From assembly GCA_031549115.1 (NCBI GenBank), contig JAVBQJ010000133.1:1-15882 (forward strand): DNA of 15,882 bases, in the 5' to 3' direction. Numbering within the stretch: position 1 is the stretch's first letter; each line of letters begins with the position of its first letter. Below the pieces are notes generated by a model. That model did no database searches. It was not told the DNA's origin and saw only the letters and a program-made list of their open reading frames with translations. The position numbers were made by a program, and so were the translations under genes. Shown piece by piece: positions 1 through 7,060 of the stretch. This stretch comes from JAVBQJ01 sp031549115 (lineage in GTDB: Bacteria > Verrucomicrobiota > Lentisphaeria > Victivallales > Victivallaceae).

Positions 1-243
1 GAGCTCAAATACGCGCCGGAGCAGCTGCACGCCGATCCAGCTGAAAACCTGATTCCGGCCCGGCGCTGGTTCGCCTGGCGGCAAATGGTACAGGATTTCA
101 AACTGCTGTATATGGCCGAACAGCGGCTCGGCCGCGACGCCGTCCTGCCGGTCGTGGAACAGCTGTTGAAAAATCCCGCGGAGCTGCAAAGCTACGAAAC
201 TGCCCGGCAAGAGCTGATTGCACGCCTGGAAGCATCGCTCTGA
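1..243 (+). CDS. 3' end of a truncated gene, possibly a glycosidase-like C-terminus (DUF4091-like)
   Basis: Reading frame 1 is open from the window edge to a TGA at 241-243 and encodes the last 80 residues of a protein that begins upstream. The segment is hydrophilic and probably helical. The stretch ARRWFAWRQMVQDFKLLYMA resembles the closing helix of DUF4091 and related glycosidase C-termini, where an arginine/tryptophan-rich 'R.W...R....D...L' pattern is common; this is a resemblance from memory. The next gene starts 29 bases after the stop with no visible promoter or terminator between, so the two are probably co-transcribed. That fits a carbohydrate-degrading protein but does not prove it. 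The coding frame is fairly sure; the family is not. Confidence 0.6.
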   Translation, partial: ELKYAPEQLHADPAENLIPARRWFAWRQMVQDFKLLYMAEQRLGRDAVLPVVEQLLKNPAELQSYETARQELIARLEASL

Positions 244-272
244 CCATAACCACCAACGAAAAGAATATCCCC

Positions 273-3200
273 ATGCCCGCCACCACCGCTTCCCATCGTC
301 TGCACGAAATCCCCGAACTCGTGGAAATCAACCGCCTCGACATGCATGATTCGGCCTTGCCGTACAGTCATGGCGTCGACGGCCGTTCCCCGTATGTGAA
401 AAAACTCGACGGCATCTGGGATTTCCGGCTGTTTCCCTCCCCGGAGGCGGTCCCCGGCGACTTCGACGCCATCGAGTTCGGCAGCGTCGCCGTCCCGGGC
501 AACTGGACATTGCAGGATGTCGGGGATATTCCGATCTATACCAACGTCAGAATGCCCTTCGACAATCTGCCGCCATTGGTGCCGGAGGCCAACCCCACCG
601 GCATCTACCGGACGCGGTTCACACTGCCGCGCCGCTGGCGCAAGCTGCCGCGCGTCGTGCTGCAGGTCGGGGGCGCCGAAAGCTATCTTGAGGTATATTG
701 CAACGGCCGCTTCGTCGGCATGGGCAAAGACACCCGCCTCGCGTCGGAATTCGACCTGAGCGAGCATCTGCACCGCGACCGGGAAAACACCCTGGTCTGC
801 AAGGTGATACGCTTTTCCGACTCCAGCTACGTCGAGGATCAGGATCAGTGGTGGCATGCCGGTATCTACCGAACGGTAAAGCTGTACGCCACGCGCGATG
901 TTTTCTGCGAGGATTTTTCCTCCAACGGCGACTGGGACTGGAAGACGCGGCGCGGCGCCCTGACCGCGACGGCGCACCTCGGCTTCCACCTGCCGTCGTT
1001 CCTGCCCAAAGGCCCGGAGCAGGACTTCACCGTGCGTTTTTCGCTGTACGACGAGGGAAAAAAGCAAATAGCGCAGGTCGAAAAGACGATTTCGCACGTC
1101 TTCAACATCGACCGTTATGAAACCACCGCACTCCTGCCGGATCTGGAGGTGGAGCCGTGGTCGGCGGAATCGCCGGCGCTGTACACGCTCGAATTGGCGC
1201 TGTTCGATCACCGGGGGCGGGAACTCGACCGCAGATATCACCGGGTCGGCTTCCGGCGCATCGAACGCGACGGCCGGAATCTCTTGGTCAACGGCGCAAT
1301 CATCGAATTTTACGGCGTCAACCGCCATGAACACCATCCGCAATACGGCAAGACCCTGCCGTTGTCCACCATGCTCGAAGACATCCGGCTGTTGAAAAGC
1401 TTCAACTTCAACGCCGTGCGCACCAGCCACTATCCGGACGATCCGCGCTGGTACGAGCTCTGCGACCAGTACGGCATTTACGTGATGGACGAAGCCAACT
1501 TCGAAAGCCACGCCAATTTCCCGCGCCTGGCGCGCGACCGCCGCTGGAAGCTCCAGCTGGCCGCGCGGGTGGAGCGCATGATCCGGCAAAACCGTTCCCA
1601 CACCAGCATTCTCTTTTGGTCGCTGGGGAACGAGGCCGGGCACGGCGAAAACTACTGCGACGCCGCCCGGCTGGCGCGGCGCCTTGATCCGACCCGGATC
1701 CTTCACTACGAATGCGAACTGTTCCGTTACTGGTACCAGAGCGGCGTCGACCGCAGTCTCTTTGCCGCCGATCACACCGACAATGAAATCGTCGGCCCGA
1801 TGTATCCGAGCCTCGACGACATTCGCCGTTACATCGCCGACCCGCGCGCCGACCGCCCGGTGCTGCTGTGCGAATATTCGCACGCGATGGGCAACAGCAA
1901 CGGTTCGCTGGCCGATTACTGGCGTCTGTTCCGCTCCGGCCCCGGCATGCAGGGCGGCTTCCTGTGGGAGTGGATCGACCACGGGCAGTGGAAAACCTTC
2001 GCCGACGGCAAACGCCATATCGCCTACGGCGGGGACTTCGGCGAGGAATACCACGACTTCAACTTCTGCTGTACCGGTTTGTTGTCCTCCGAGCGCCAAC
2101 CGCACCCGGCGTGCTTCGAGTTCCGGCATATCGCGCAGCCGCTTTCGGTCGAATTGGCCGACGGGTACCGGCGGCGTTTCCGCCTCCATAACCACCGTTT
2201 CTTCACCGGCAGCAGCGATCTGGCCGGGCGCTGGCGGCTGGAAATCGACGGCGAAACAGTCGAAACCGGCGCATTGGCGCTGCCGGACGTCGCCCCGCGC
2301 GGCACCTGCGAATTCGAGCTGCCGTTGACCGTGACATCCTGCCCGGCAGACGCCGTCGCATTCGTCAATTTCGAATTCCGCACCGGCGACGGCGTCCTGC
2401 TGGCGCACGACCAGGTCGAATTCAAAGAGTTTCTGGCCCACCGTCCCCCCCGGGAAGCGGCGGTTTCCGCCGTTCCGGCCATTATGCACTCCACCCGGCG
2501 CTTCTGGACCATTGCCACGGCGGACGGCGAATTGAAAATCGACCGGGCCGATGGCCGGGGTTCGCTGCATAGCGGCGGGCAACTGCTGCTGCCGCGGCTG
2601 CCGGAGGTCAACTTCTTCCGGGCGGCCACCGACAACGACGGGATTCGCGCCTGGAGCGGCCAGGCGGATAAGCCCATGGGGCAATGGCAGGCCGCCGGAC
2701 TCGACGCGCTGACCGAAAAAATCGAAAACGTCGCGCTGACGGAGCAAAACGGCGTCATCGAGCTTCGCCGGGATCTGTCAATTCACGGCAATCCGGCCGC
2801 CGGAATCGCCGCGATCCGGGAACGCGTCCGGATCACGCCGGAGCTGAGGTTGGACTTCGAGTTTCACTACCTTCTGCCCGCGGGCTGGCCGTCGCTGCCG
2901 CGCATCGGCGTCGCGTTCCGCCTGCCCCGGAGCTTCGACCGCCTCGCCTATCTGGGACGCGGCCCCTTCGAAAACTATTGCGACCGCCGGGATGCGGCCG
3001 AAGTGAGCCTTTACCATTGCCGGGTGGACGATTTGTACACCGACTACGTGATGCCGCAAAGCAACGGCAACCGCACCGGGGTGCGGCATGCCGCTTTCAC
3101 CGACGGCATACGGGCACTGGCGGTGACGGGGGCGCCGGAGTTCGAGTTTTCCGCGACCTTCTACCCGGAACCGGTATTGTTTGCGGCGCGGCACCGACAC

Positions 3201-3389
3201 GAATTGGCGCGACAGAAGTTCATCACGGTGTACCTGGATCTGGCGCAGCGCGGCGTCGGTACCGGCTCCTGCGGCCCGGACACGCTCCCCGAATACGAGG
3301 TGCTTCCCGGCGAATACCGCTTCGCCTTTTCGCTGCAGATGCGCCGGTCGCCGGATCTGTCCCGAACCGGTGCCACCATGGAGCAATGA
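273..3389 (+). CDS. lacZ: Beta-galactosidase, glycoside hydrolase family 2 (LacZ type)
   Basis: This 1038-residue protein is almost the size of E. coli LacZ (1023) and collinear with it. It hydrolyses terminal beta-D-galactosides by the retaining mechanism of GH2. Visible landmarks are the N-terminal jelly-roll (about 50-220), NRHEHHP at 350-356, RTSHYP with His386, a DEAN motif with Glu407 (metal-site equivalent of E. coli Glu416), LGNEAGHGENY with the acid/base Glu454, and CEYSHAMGNS with the nucleophile Glu534. A C-terminal small-chain domain follows, with TDNDG near 787-791. All catalytic residues are present. There is no signal peptide, so it is probably cytoplasmic. The ATG at 273 is preceded only by a weak purine stretch (AACGAAAAGAA), which suggests coupling to the upstream gene. 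Function is certain at family level; the natural substrate could be another beta-galactoside. Confidence 0.95.
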   Translation: MPATTASHRLHEIPELVEINRLDMHDSALPYSHGVDGRSPYVKKLDGIWDFRLFPSPEAVPGDFDAIEFGSVAVPGNWTLQDVGDIPIYTNVRMPFDNLPPLVPEANPTGIYRTRFTLPRRWRKLPRVVLQVGGAESYLEVYCNGRFVGMGKDTRLASEFDLSEHLHRDRENTLVCKVIRFSDSSYVEDQDQWWHAGIYRTVKLYATRDVFCEDFSSNGDWDWKTRRGALTATAHLGFHLPSFLPKGPEQDFTVRFSLYDEGKKQIAQVEKTISHVFNIDRYETTALLPDLEVEPWSAESPALYTLELALFDHRGRELDRRYHRVGFRRIERDGRNLLVNGAIIEFYGVNRHEHHPQYGKTLPLSTMLEDIRLLKSFNFNAVRTSHYPDDPRWYELCDQYGIYVMDEANFESHANFPRLARDRRWKLQLAARVERMIRQNRSHTSILFWSLGNEAGHGENYCDAARLARRLDPTRILHYECELFRYWYQSGVDRSLFAADHTDNEIVGPMYPSLDDIRRYIADPRADRPVLLCEYSHAMGNSNGSLADYWRLFRSGPGMQGGFLWEWIDHGQWKTFADGKRHIAYGGDFGEEYHDFNFCCTGLLSSERQPHPACFEFRHIAQPLSVELADGYRRRFRLHNHRFFTGSSDLAGRWRLEIDGETVETGALALPDVAPRGTCEFELPLTVTSCPADAVAFVNFEFRTGDGVLLAHDQVEFKEFLAHRPPREAAVSAVPAIMHSTRRFWTIATADGELKIDRADGRGSLHSGGQLLLPRLPEVNFFRAATDNDGIRAWSGQADKPMGQWQAAGLDALTEKIENVALTEQNGVIELRRDLSIHGNPAAGIAAIRERVRITPELRLDFEFHYLLPAGWPSLPRIGVAFRLPRSFDRLAYLGRGPFENYCDRRDAAEVSLYHCRVDDLYTDYVMPQSNGNRTGVRHAAFTDGIRALAVTGAPEFEFSATFYPEPVLFAARHRHELARQKFITVYLDLAQRGVGTGSCGPDTLPEYEVLPGEYRFAFSLQMRRSPDLSRTGATMEQ

Positions 3390-3503
3390 CAAATCGGAAT
3401 ATAATTATAATTTTTCAGAATATATTCCCACGCAAAAGTGCAAATCCGAGGTATATTCTATAGCAGAGACATCACGAGAGTTAACGGGAAAGGATGTACG
3501 GCT
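3390..3503 (+). promoter_or_regulatory. AT-rich intergenic region with an inverted repeat and TATAAT hexamers, upstream of the ADP-ribosylglycohydrolase gene
   Basis: This 114-base gap is far more AT-rich than its surroundings. It holds two consecutive TATAAT hexamers (3400-3405 and 3406-3411) and an inverted repeat with arms GGAATATA (3396-3403) and TATATTCC (3421-3428). A further GTATATTCTATA stretch lies near 3451. No good TTGACA box is visible at the right distance, so promoter assignment rests on -10-like sequence and composition. The inverted repeat has no T-run after it and is a better candidate operator than terminator. A purine-rich ribosome site, GGAAAGGA at 3487-3494, lies nine bases before the ATG at 3504 and decides the start of the next gene. 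The AraC protein encoded downstream is a natural candidate ligand; that is inference. Confidence 0.5.
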
Positions 3504-4952
3504 ATGGATGAAGCATTGTATCGTCGTAAAGTCATGGGCTGCTGGCAGGGCAAAGCGGTGGGCGGCACGCTGGGAATGCCGATCGAGGGGGCGCGCGGAC
3601 CGTTGCGGCTGTCGTTCTACGATCCGGTCCCGACCGATCTGGCGCCGAATGATGACCTCGAGCTGCAGGTCCTGTGGGGCGTGCTGCTGGACCGGATGGC
3701 GGAACCGACCATCGACCGGAAGCTTTTCGCCGACGCCTGGGTGAAGCACAACAAATATCCGTGCGACGAGTACGGCATTGCCACCCGGAATATCCAGTGG
3801 GGGATTTATCCGCCGCATTCGGGGCGGCACGGCAACTTTTTCATCGACGGGCTGGGTGCTGCGATCCGCAGTGAAATCTGGGCCTGCCTGGCCCCCGGCG
3901 ATCCGGCGCTGGCGGCCAAATACGCCTACGAGGACGGCTGTGTCGACCATGACGGTGATGGGCTTTATGCGGAAATCTTCTTCGCCGCGCTGGAAAGCGC
4001 CGCCTTTGGCGAAGACGACATCGACCGGCTGATCGCGATCGGCCTCGAATACATTCCCGCCGACTGCCGTCTGGCGCAGGCGATTCGCGATACCGGCGAC
4101 TGGTGCCATGCCGGACTCGACTTCGACGCGGTCCGGCGCCGGATTCTGGAACGCTACGGCAACACCAATTTCACCGATGTGGTGATGAATATTCCGTTCG
4201 TCGTCGCGGGCCTGCTGCTGGGCGGCGGCGACTTCGGGCGGACGGTGTGCACCGCGGTCAATTTCGGCCGCGACACCGACTGTACCGGCGCGACCGCCGG
4301 GGCGATCTTCGGGATTCTGCATCCGGAGGGTATCGGTTCCGAATGGCTGAAGCCGATCGGCAATGAAATTCTGCTGAGCCAGTGGATTGTGGATGTGAAG
4401 GCACCGGCGACGATTCAGGAGTTCGCCGATCTGGTCTGCGATCTGCGGACGCGGGTGAAGCTGCGGCCGGAGCAGCCGGAGGTCGAACCGGATTATACGC
4501 CCTCGGTGGCGATGCTGGAAAAACTGGTGGTAAACCGCGAAGATTGCCGTCCGGAGTATTGGGAAAAGGCGAAGTGGGAACCGTTCCCGGCGCCGGGGTG
4601 GTGCGGCTCGGTGGATGCGTCTGAGGCGTCCGGGGTGAAAATCGTGTTGTTGCGCGGGAAATTTTACCTTGACAAAGAAACGGAGACGCGCTTTATTTTC
4701 AATACCGACGCAATATGCTTTGCGTTTCTGGACGGTGAAATGGCGTTCATGCGTGAAGGCGGACACTTGCTGCCGGCGACGCACCGGCCGGCGCTCAACC
4801 AGTCGGCCGATGCGAAGCTGGCGGCGGGCGAGCATGAATTCATGGTGCACATGGTACCGGCGTATGATTACCAGGAGAAGCTGACCTTTTACTTCGGCAT
4901 CGTCGACATGGCCGACCGCCTGTGGATACCGGGAGCTTTTCACAAAAAATAA
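3504..4952 (+). CDS. ADP-ribosylglycohydrolase-family protein, variant lacking the GDALG aspartate, with a C-terminal beta-domain
   Basis: The protein has 482 residues from the ATG at 3504. That start has a clear ribosome site, whereas the in-frame ATG at 3438 lies in the AT-rich promoter-like region. The N-terminal part (about 1-320) has the all-helical ADP-ribosylglycohydrolase (DraG/ARH) layout: GCWQGKAVGGTLGMP near 10-24, PNDDLELQ at 48-55, DHDGDG at 148-153 and GRDTDCTGA at 255-262, the last matching the family's metal-binding GxDTD. Two canonical positions differ. The first glycine motif has no aspartate (GGTLG instead of GDALG), and the TDD motif reads NDD. This variant recurs in gut and polysaccharide-degrading bacteria beside glycosidases, as I recall, and its reaction is not established. 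Residues from about 365 to 480 look like an extra beta-sandwich. Position between a beta-galactosidase and a sugar-type regulator suggests a carbohydrate or glycoside substrate rather than protein ADP-ribose. Confidence 0.82.
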   Translation: MDEALYRRKVMGCWQGKAVGGTLGMPIEGARGPLRLSFYDPVPTDLAPNDDLELQVLWGVLLDRMAEPTIDRKLFADAWVKHNKYPCDEYGIATRNIQWGIYPPHSGRHGNFFIDGLGAAIRSEIWACLAPGDPALAAKYAYEDGCVDHDGDGLYAEIFFAALESAAFGEDDIDRLIAIGLEYIPADCRLAQAIRDTGDWCHAGLDFDAVRRRILERYGNTNFTDVVMNIPFVVAGLLLGGGDFGRTVCTAVNFGRDTDCTGATAGAIFGILHPEGIGSEWLKPIGNEILLSQWIVDVKAPATIQEFADLVCDLRTRVKLRPEQPEVEPDYTPSVAMLEKLVVNREDCRPEYWEKAKWEPFPAPGWCGSVDASEASGVKIVLLRGKFYLDKETETRFIFNTDAICFAFLDGEMAFMREGGHLLPATHRPALNQSADAKLAAGEHEFMVHMVPAYDYQEKLTFYFGIVDMADRLWIPGAFHKK

Positions 4953-4977
4953 AAATATTTGAAAATAAAGAAAAGAA

Positions 4978-5212
4978 ATAGAGCCGCGAAGCGGCGGTTC
5001 TGCACTCCGTCATACGGAGGCGCAGTCCAGCGCGCGAACAGCGCTGGTCGCCCTCAGGCGGCAAAGCCGCCCGAAAGAGGGCGAAACGCACAGCAAGCGC
5101 GCCAGCTGGCGAGCGGAAGCCTCCCGAGGTAGCGATGGTGTAGATTTGACCGGACGCGTGAGCGACGGTCAAATCTACACATAGAGCGGACGAGGCGCCG
5201 CACCGGCGGCGA
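4978..5212 (+). repeat. Family 1 structured intergenic element, copy 1
   Basis: The element begins with ATAGAGCC at 4978, 25 bases after the stop of the preceding gene, and ends with the GAGGCGCCGCACC box (5192-5210), just before the AraC gene. In order it holds hairpins GCCGC-gaa-GCGGC (4983-4995), CTCCG-TCATA-CGGAG (5005-5019), CCAGCGC-gcgaaca-GCGCTGG (5027-5047) and TCGCCCTC/GAGGGCGA (5048-5055 with 5077-5084) enclosing GGCGGC-aaa-GCCGCC. Then come a conserved linker CGAGGTAGCGATG and a 15-base-pair hairpin GTGTAGATTTGACCG / CGGTCAAATCTACAC (5138-5152, 5166-5180). ATAGAGC recurs at 5181. With a short A-rich lead-in and the ribosome site GGAG at 5225, it accounts for the whole 282-base gap. 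Confidence 0.85.
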
Positions 5213-5234
5213 AAAACAGACCGGCGGAGCATAC

Positions 5235-6173
5235 ATGGGCAAACGTGGAATCAACACCGGAGTGCAGCTGCGCGGCGATCTGCCGTGGTATTCGTCTTGC
5301 GATGTCTTTGCCGTGCCGGATTTTCCGGTGGGGTTGACACGCGGCGAACAATGCATCATCGATTTTCACGCCCATGACTTCATCGAGCTGGTGGTGATCA
5401 CCGCCGGGACCGGGCTCAATCAGTTGCAGGAGGAGGGTGACGCCATTCGCTCCTACAGCTTTTTTCAGGGTGACGTGTTCAGCATTCTTCCGGGCGATCG
5501 GCACGGCTACGCCTACCGGCACGAACTGGAGCTGTACAACCTCATGTTCATGCCCGAAATCCTCGGTTCCGATTGGGATGAATTGCTCCGGCTTCCGGTG
5601 CTCGGCCGGCTTCTGGCGCCGCCGCCCCACGCGCCCCGGGGGAAGATTCACCTGGGGCCGGCGCTGTTGGGACGGTTGCGCCGCCGCATGGACCGAATGA
5701 TCGATGAACTGAAGCGCCGGGCACCGGGGTACCGGACCGCCTCCCGGGCGCTGCTGCTGGAAATTCTGGTCATGCTCGGCCGCGCCGAAGCGATCGAGTG
5801 GCACGGCGCCGACCGCCTGGAGGAGCACGACAAGGAGCAGAAACTGCAACGCGCGGTGCTGCTGATGGAAAAAAACCTGACCCGTACCCTGTCCTTGCAG
5901 GAGCTCGCGCTCGAGGTGCGCCTGAGCCCGCATTACTTCTGCGAACAATTCCGCCGCTATACGGGTCTGTCGCCGTGGGAATATCTGCTGCGGCTGCGGC
6001 TGGAACGTGCCCGGGAGCTGCTGGCCACGACCGCCGTGCCGGTGGCGGAGGTGGCACGCGCCGCCGGCTTCCGCGACCACAGCTACTTCACCCGCAGCTT
6101 TCGCGCCTGCGAAGGGCTCACCCCCAGCGCTTACCGCAAGCGTCTCGGGGAAAAGGGAAGACCCCTCTTTTGA
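5235..6173 (+). CDS. AraC-family transcriptional regulator with N-terminal cupin-type sensor domain
   Basis: The protein has 312 residues. The N-terminal half is a cupin-like ligand-binding domain with the pattern FHAHDFIELVVITAGTG near 44-60 and GDVFSILPGDRHGY near 78-91, typical of sugar-responsive AraC proteins. The C-terminal ~100 residues form the two-helix-turn-helix DNA-binding domain: LSLQELALEVRLSPHYFCEQFRRYTG, then VPVAEVARAAGFRDHSYFTRSFR and the closing GLTPSAYRK signature. The ATG at 5235 follows GGCGGAG at 5222-5228 with suitable spacing. It sits directly downstream of the GH2 and ADP-ribosylglycohydrolase genes, in the same direction, so it probably controls that locus. Its last residues (from LGEKGRPLF) and its TGA stop lie inside a family 2 repeat, so the C-terminal tail is probably repeat-derived and dispensable. 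Confidence 0.9.
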   Translation: MGKRGINTGVQLRGDLPWYSSCDVFAVPDFPVGLTRGEQCIIDFHAHDFIELVVITAGTGLNQLQEEGDAIRSYSFFQGDVFSILPGDRHGYAYRHELELYNLMFMPEILGSDWDELLRLPVLGRLLAPPPHAPRGKIHLGPALLGRLRRRMDRMIDELKRRAPGYRTASRALLLEILVMLGRAEAIEWHGADRLEEHDKEQKLQRAVLLMEKNLTRTLSLQELALEVRLSPHYFCEQFRRYTGLSPWEYLLRLRLERARELLATTAVPVAEVARAAGFRDHSYFTRSFRACEGLTPSAYRKRLGEKGRPLF

Positions 6174-6335
6174 GGAAAGGGGATGCCTTCGCTCTTCCCC
6201 GAACCCCTCATCCCATCCCCCTCAAACCTTTTCAACGTACGATTTATGTTTTTGTGAAGCAAAAACATAAATCGGAGCGGCAAAGATTGGAGTGTCAACG
6301 CAACGGTCTCCCCGGGAATCGCAGAATGACAGTCC
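6145..6335 (+). repeat. Family 2 purine/pyrimidine foldback element, unit 1
   Basis: The outer arms are TCGGGGAA (6145-6152) and TTCCCCGA (6195-6202). Between them an inner foldback pairs CCCCT..TTT with AAAGGGG (6162-6182), with TGAGG in the loop. A pyrimidine-rich tract follows, ending in a 22-base segment (6218-6239) identical to that of unit 2. A perfect 15-base-pair AT-rich hairpin comes next: CGATTTATGTTTTTG at 6240-6254 and CAAAAACATAAATCG at 6260-6274. Similarity to the reversed unit continues weakly to about 6335 (ACGG..CCGGGAAT). The unit begins inside the AraC gene, and the AraC stop codon (6171-6173) falls in the inner loop. Confidence 0.75.
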
Positions 6336-6370
6336 GGGAGGGAAACAGTTGACTCGAGCGGGTGCCGGAT

Positions 6371-6398
6371 TTGCAAAAGGAGTTCATGATGCTATATT
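6371..6398 (+). promoter_or_regulatory. Candidate sigma-70 promoter of the HdeD-like gene
   Basis: TTGCAA at 6371-6376 and TATATT at 6393-6398 are separated by 16 bases, a reasonable -35/-10 pair. Transcription would start near 6405, leaving a short leader before the ATG at 6459. The preceding 36 bases after the family 2 unit show only a weak GC-rich foldback. No other promoter-like pair was found in the 285-base gap between the AraC stop and this gene. Confidence 0.45.
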
Positions 6399-6458
6399 GT
6401 GACAGACATGAACTTCGGAAGAGGGCTTCTTCCGGCAACAAAAGAGGAAAATTGTGCC

Positions 6459-7016
6459 ATGCGCAACGCCAGGTTTCTTTTCGCGATCAATCCATTGGCC
6501 AACCGGTCATGGGGGATGATGCTTCTGTTGGGGATCATCTTTCTGGTGCTGGGAATTTTCTACTTCATTCAGCCGATCCAGGCGATGCTGGCGCTGACGA
6601 TCATCTTCGGCGCGATGCTGGTATTTTACGGCATTGAGCAATTGCTCCAATTGGGGAGAGGAAAGCGCTCCGTGTGGGGTTTCGTGCTGATGGTGCTGGC
6701 GATTCTGATCGGTCTGGCCTGTCTGTCATCGCCGCTGTACAGTGCGAGAAATCTGGAAATTTTCATCGGGATCTGGATGATCTTCCTCGGGGTCGACCAG
6801 TTGACGGCGGCGGGTATCGCACCGGCGGGGACTCCGGGGCGCGGTTGGGCGTTGATCAACGCAATCTTCTCGCTGGTGTTCGGGGTTATGGCGGTGGTTT
6901 TCCCGTTCGTCGCGATGGCTTTCGTGGGTTACGTGATCGCCTTTTACCTGACCGTATTCGGACTCATGGCGATCACCGCCGCACTCACGATGCGGACGCG
7001 AAAGAGCGCCGAATAA
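6459..7016 (+). CDS. HdeD/DUF308-family membrane protein
   Basis: The protein has 185 residues from the ATG at 6459. That start follows GAGG at 6444-6447; the in-frame ATG at 6399 has no ribosome site and would overlap the promoter candidate. Six hydrophobic segments lie at about 16-37, 42-60, 70-88, 98-116, 127-148 and 150-175, in two groups of three. The first opens with WGMMLLLGIIFLVLGI and the second with GWALINAIFSLVFGVM, the internally duplicated pattern of the HdeD/DUF308 family. The best-known member is the E. coli acid-resistance membrane protein HdeD; most homologues have no assigned role. It is an inner-membrane protein with no enzyme motif. It is followed by a large family 1 repeat, so co-transcription with the next gene is unproven. 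Confidence 0.8.
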   Translation: MRNARFLFAINPLANRSWGMMLLLGIIFLVLGIFYFIQPIQAMLALTIIFGAMLVFYGIEQLLQLGRGKRSVWGFVLMVLAILIGLACLSSPLYSARNLEIFIGIWMIFLGVDQLTAAGIAPAGTPGRGWALINAIFSLVFGVMAVVFPFVAMAFVGYVIAFYLTVFGLMAITAALTMRTRKSAE

Positions 7017-7060
7017 GGCCAGATCAAAAGTTTTTATAAAAAAAATTTAAAAACAAAAAA

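Noticed and set aside
192..2747. An 851-codon open frame on the minus strand opposite the beta-galactosidase gene
   Set aside because: It is a shadow of GC-rich codon use. The plus-strand frame has all LacZ catalytic motifs, and the antisense product is low-complexity and resembles no family.
3405..4943. A 512-codon minus-strand open frame opposite the ADP-ribosylglycohydrolase gene; similar long antisense frames at 10418-12172 and 12718-13911
   Set aside because: Each lies wholly or almost wholly opposite a recognised gene, is rich in Arg/Gln/Pro/Ala and lacks a recognisable domain.
4978..5212. Family 1 as an integron attC site or insertion sequence
   Set aside because: No integrase or transposase gene is present, and I see no attC core sites or clear target duplications; a non-autonomous mobile origin remains possible but unsupported.
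4840..5359. Antisense open frames over family 1 copies (also 7047-7448 and 12185-12721) sharing a peptide with LHHRYLG
   Set aside because: The shared peptide comes from the conserved DNA hairpin and linker. Changes between copies preserve base pairing rather than protein, and no ribosome site is visible.
6240..6274. Perfect AT-rich hairpin after the AraC gene as a rho-independent terminator
   Set aside because: The T-run is inside the left arm and no T-run follows the stem; GGAGCGG follows instead. The same holds for the hairpin at 14085-14108.
6131..6376. Open frames over family 2 units (also 13924-14202, 14066-14305, 14108-14356) sharing peptides such as KRFEG and PFPQK
   Set aside because: They are translations of the foldback repeats, present on both strands, without start signals; best treated as spurious.
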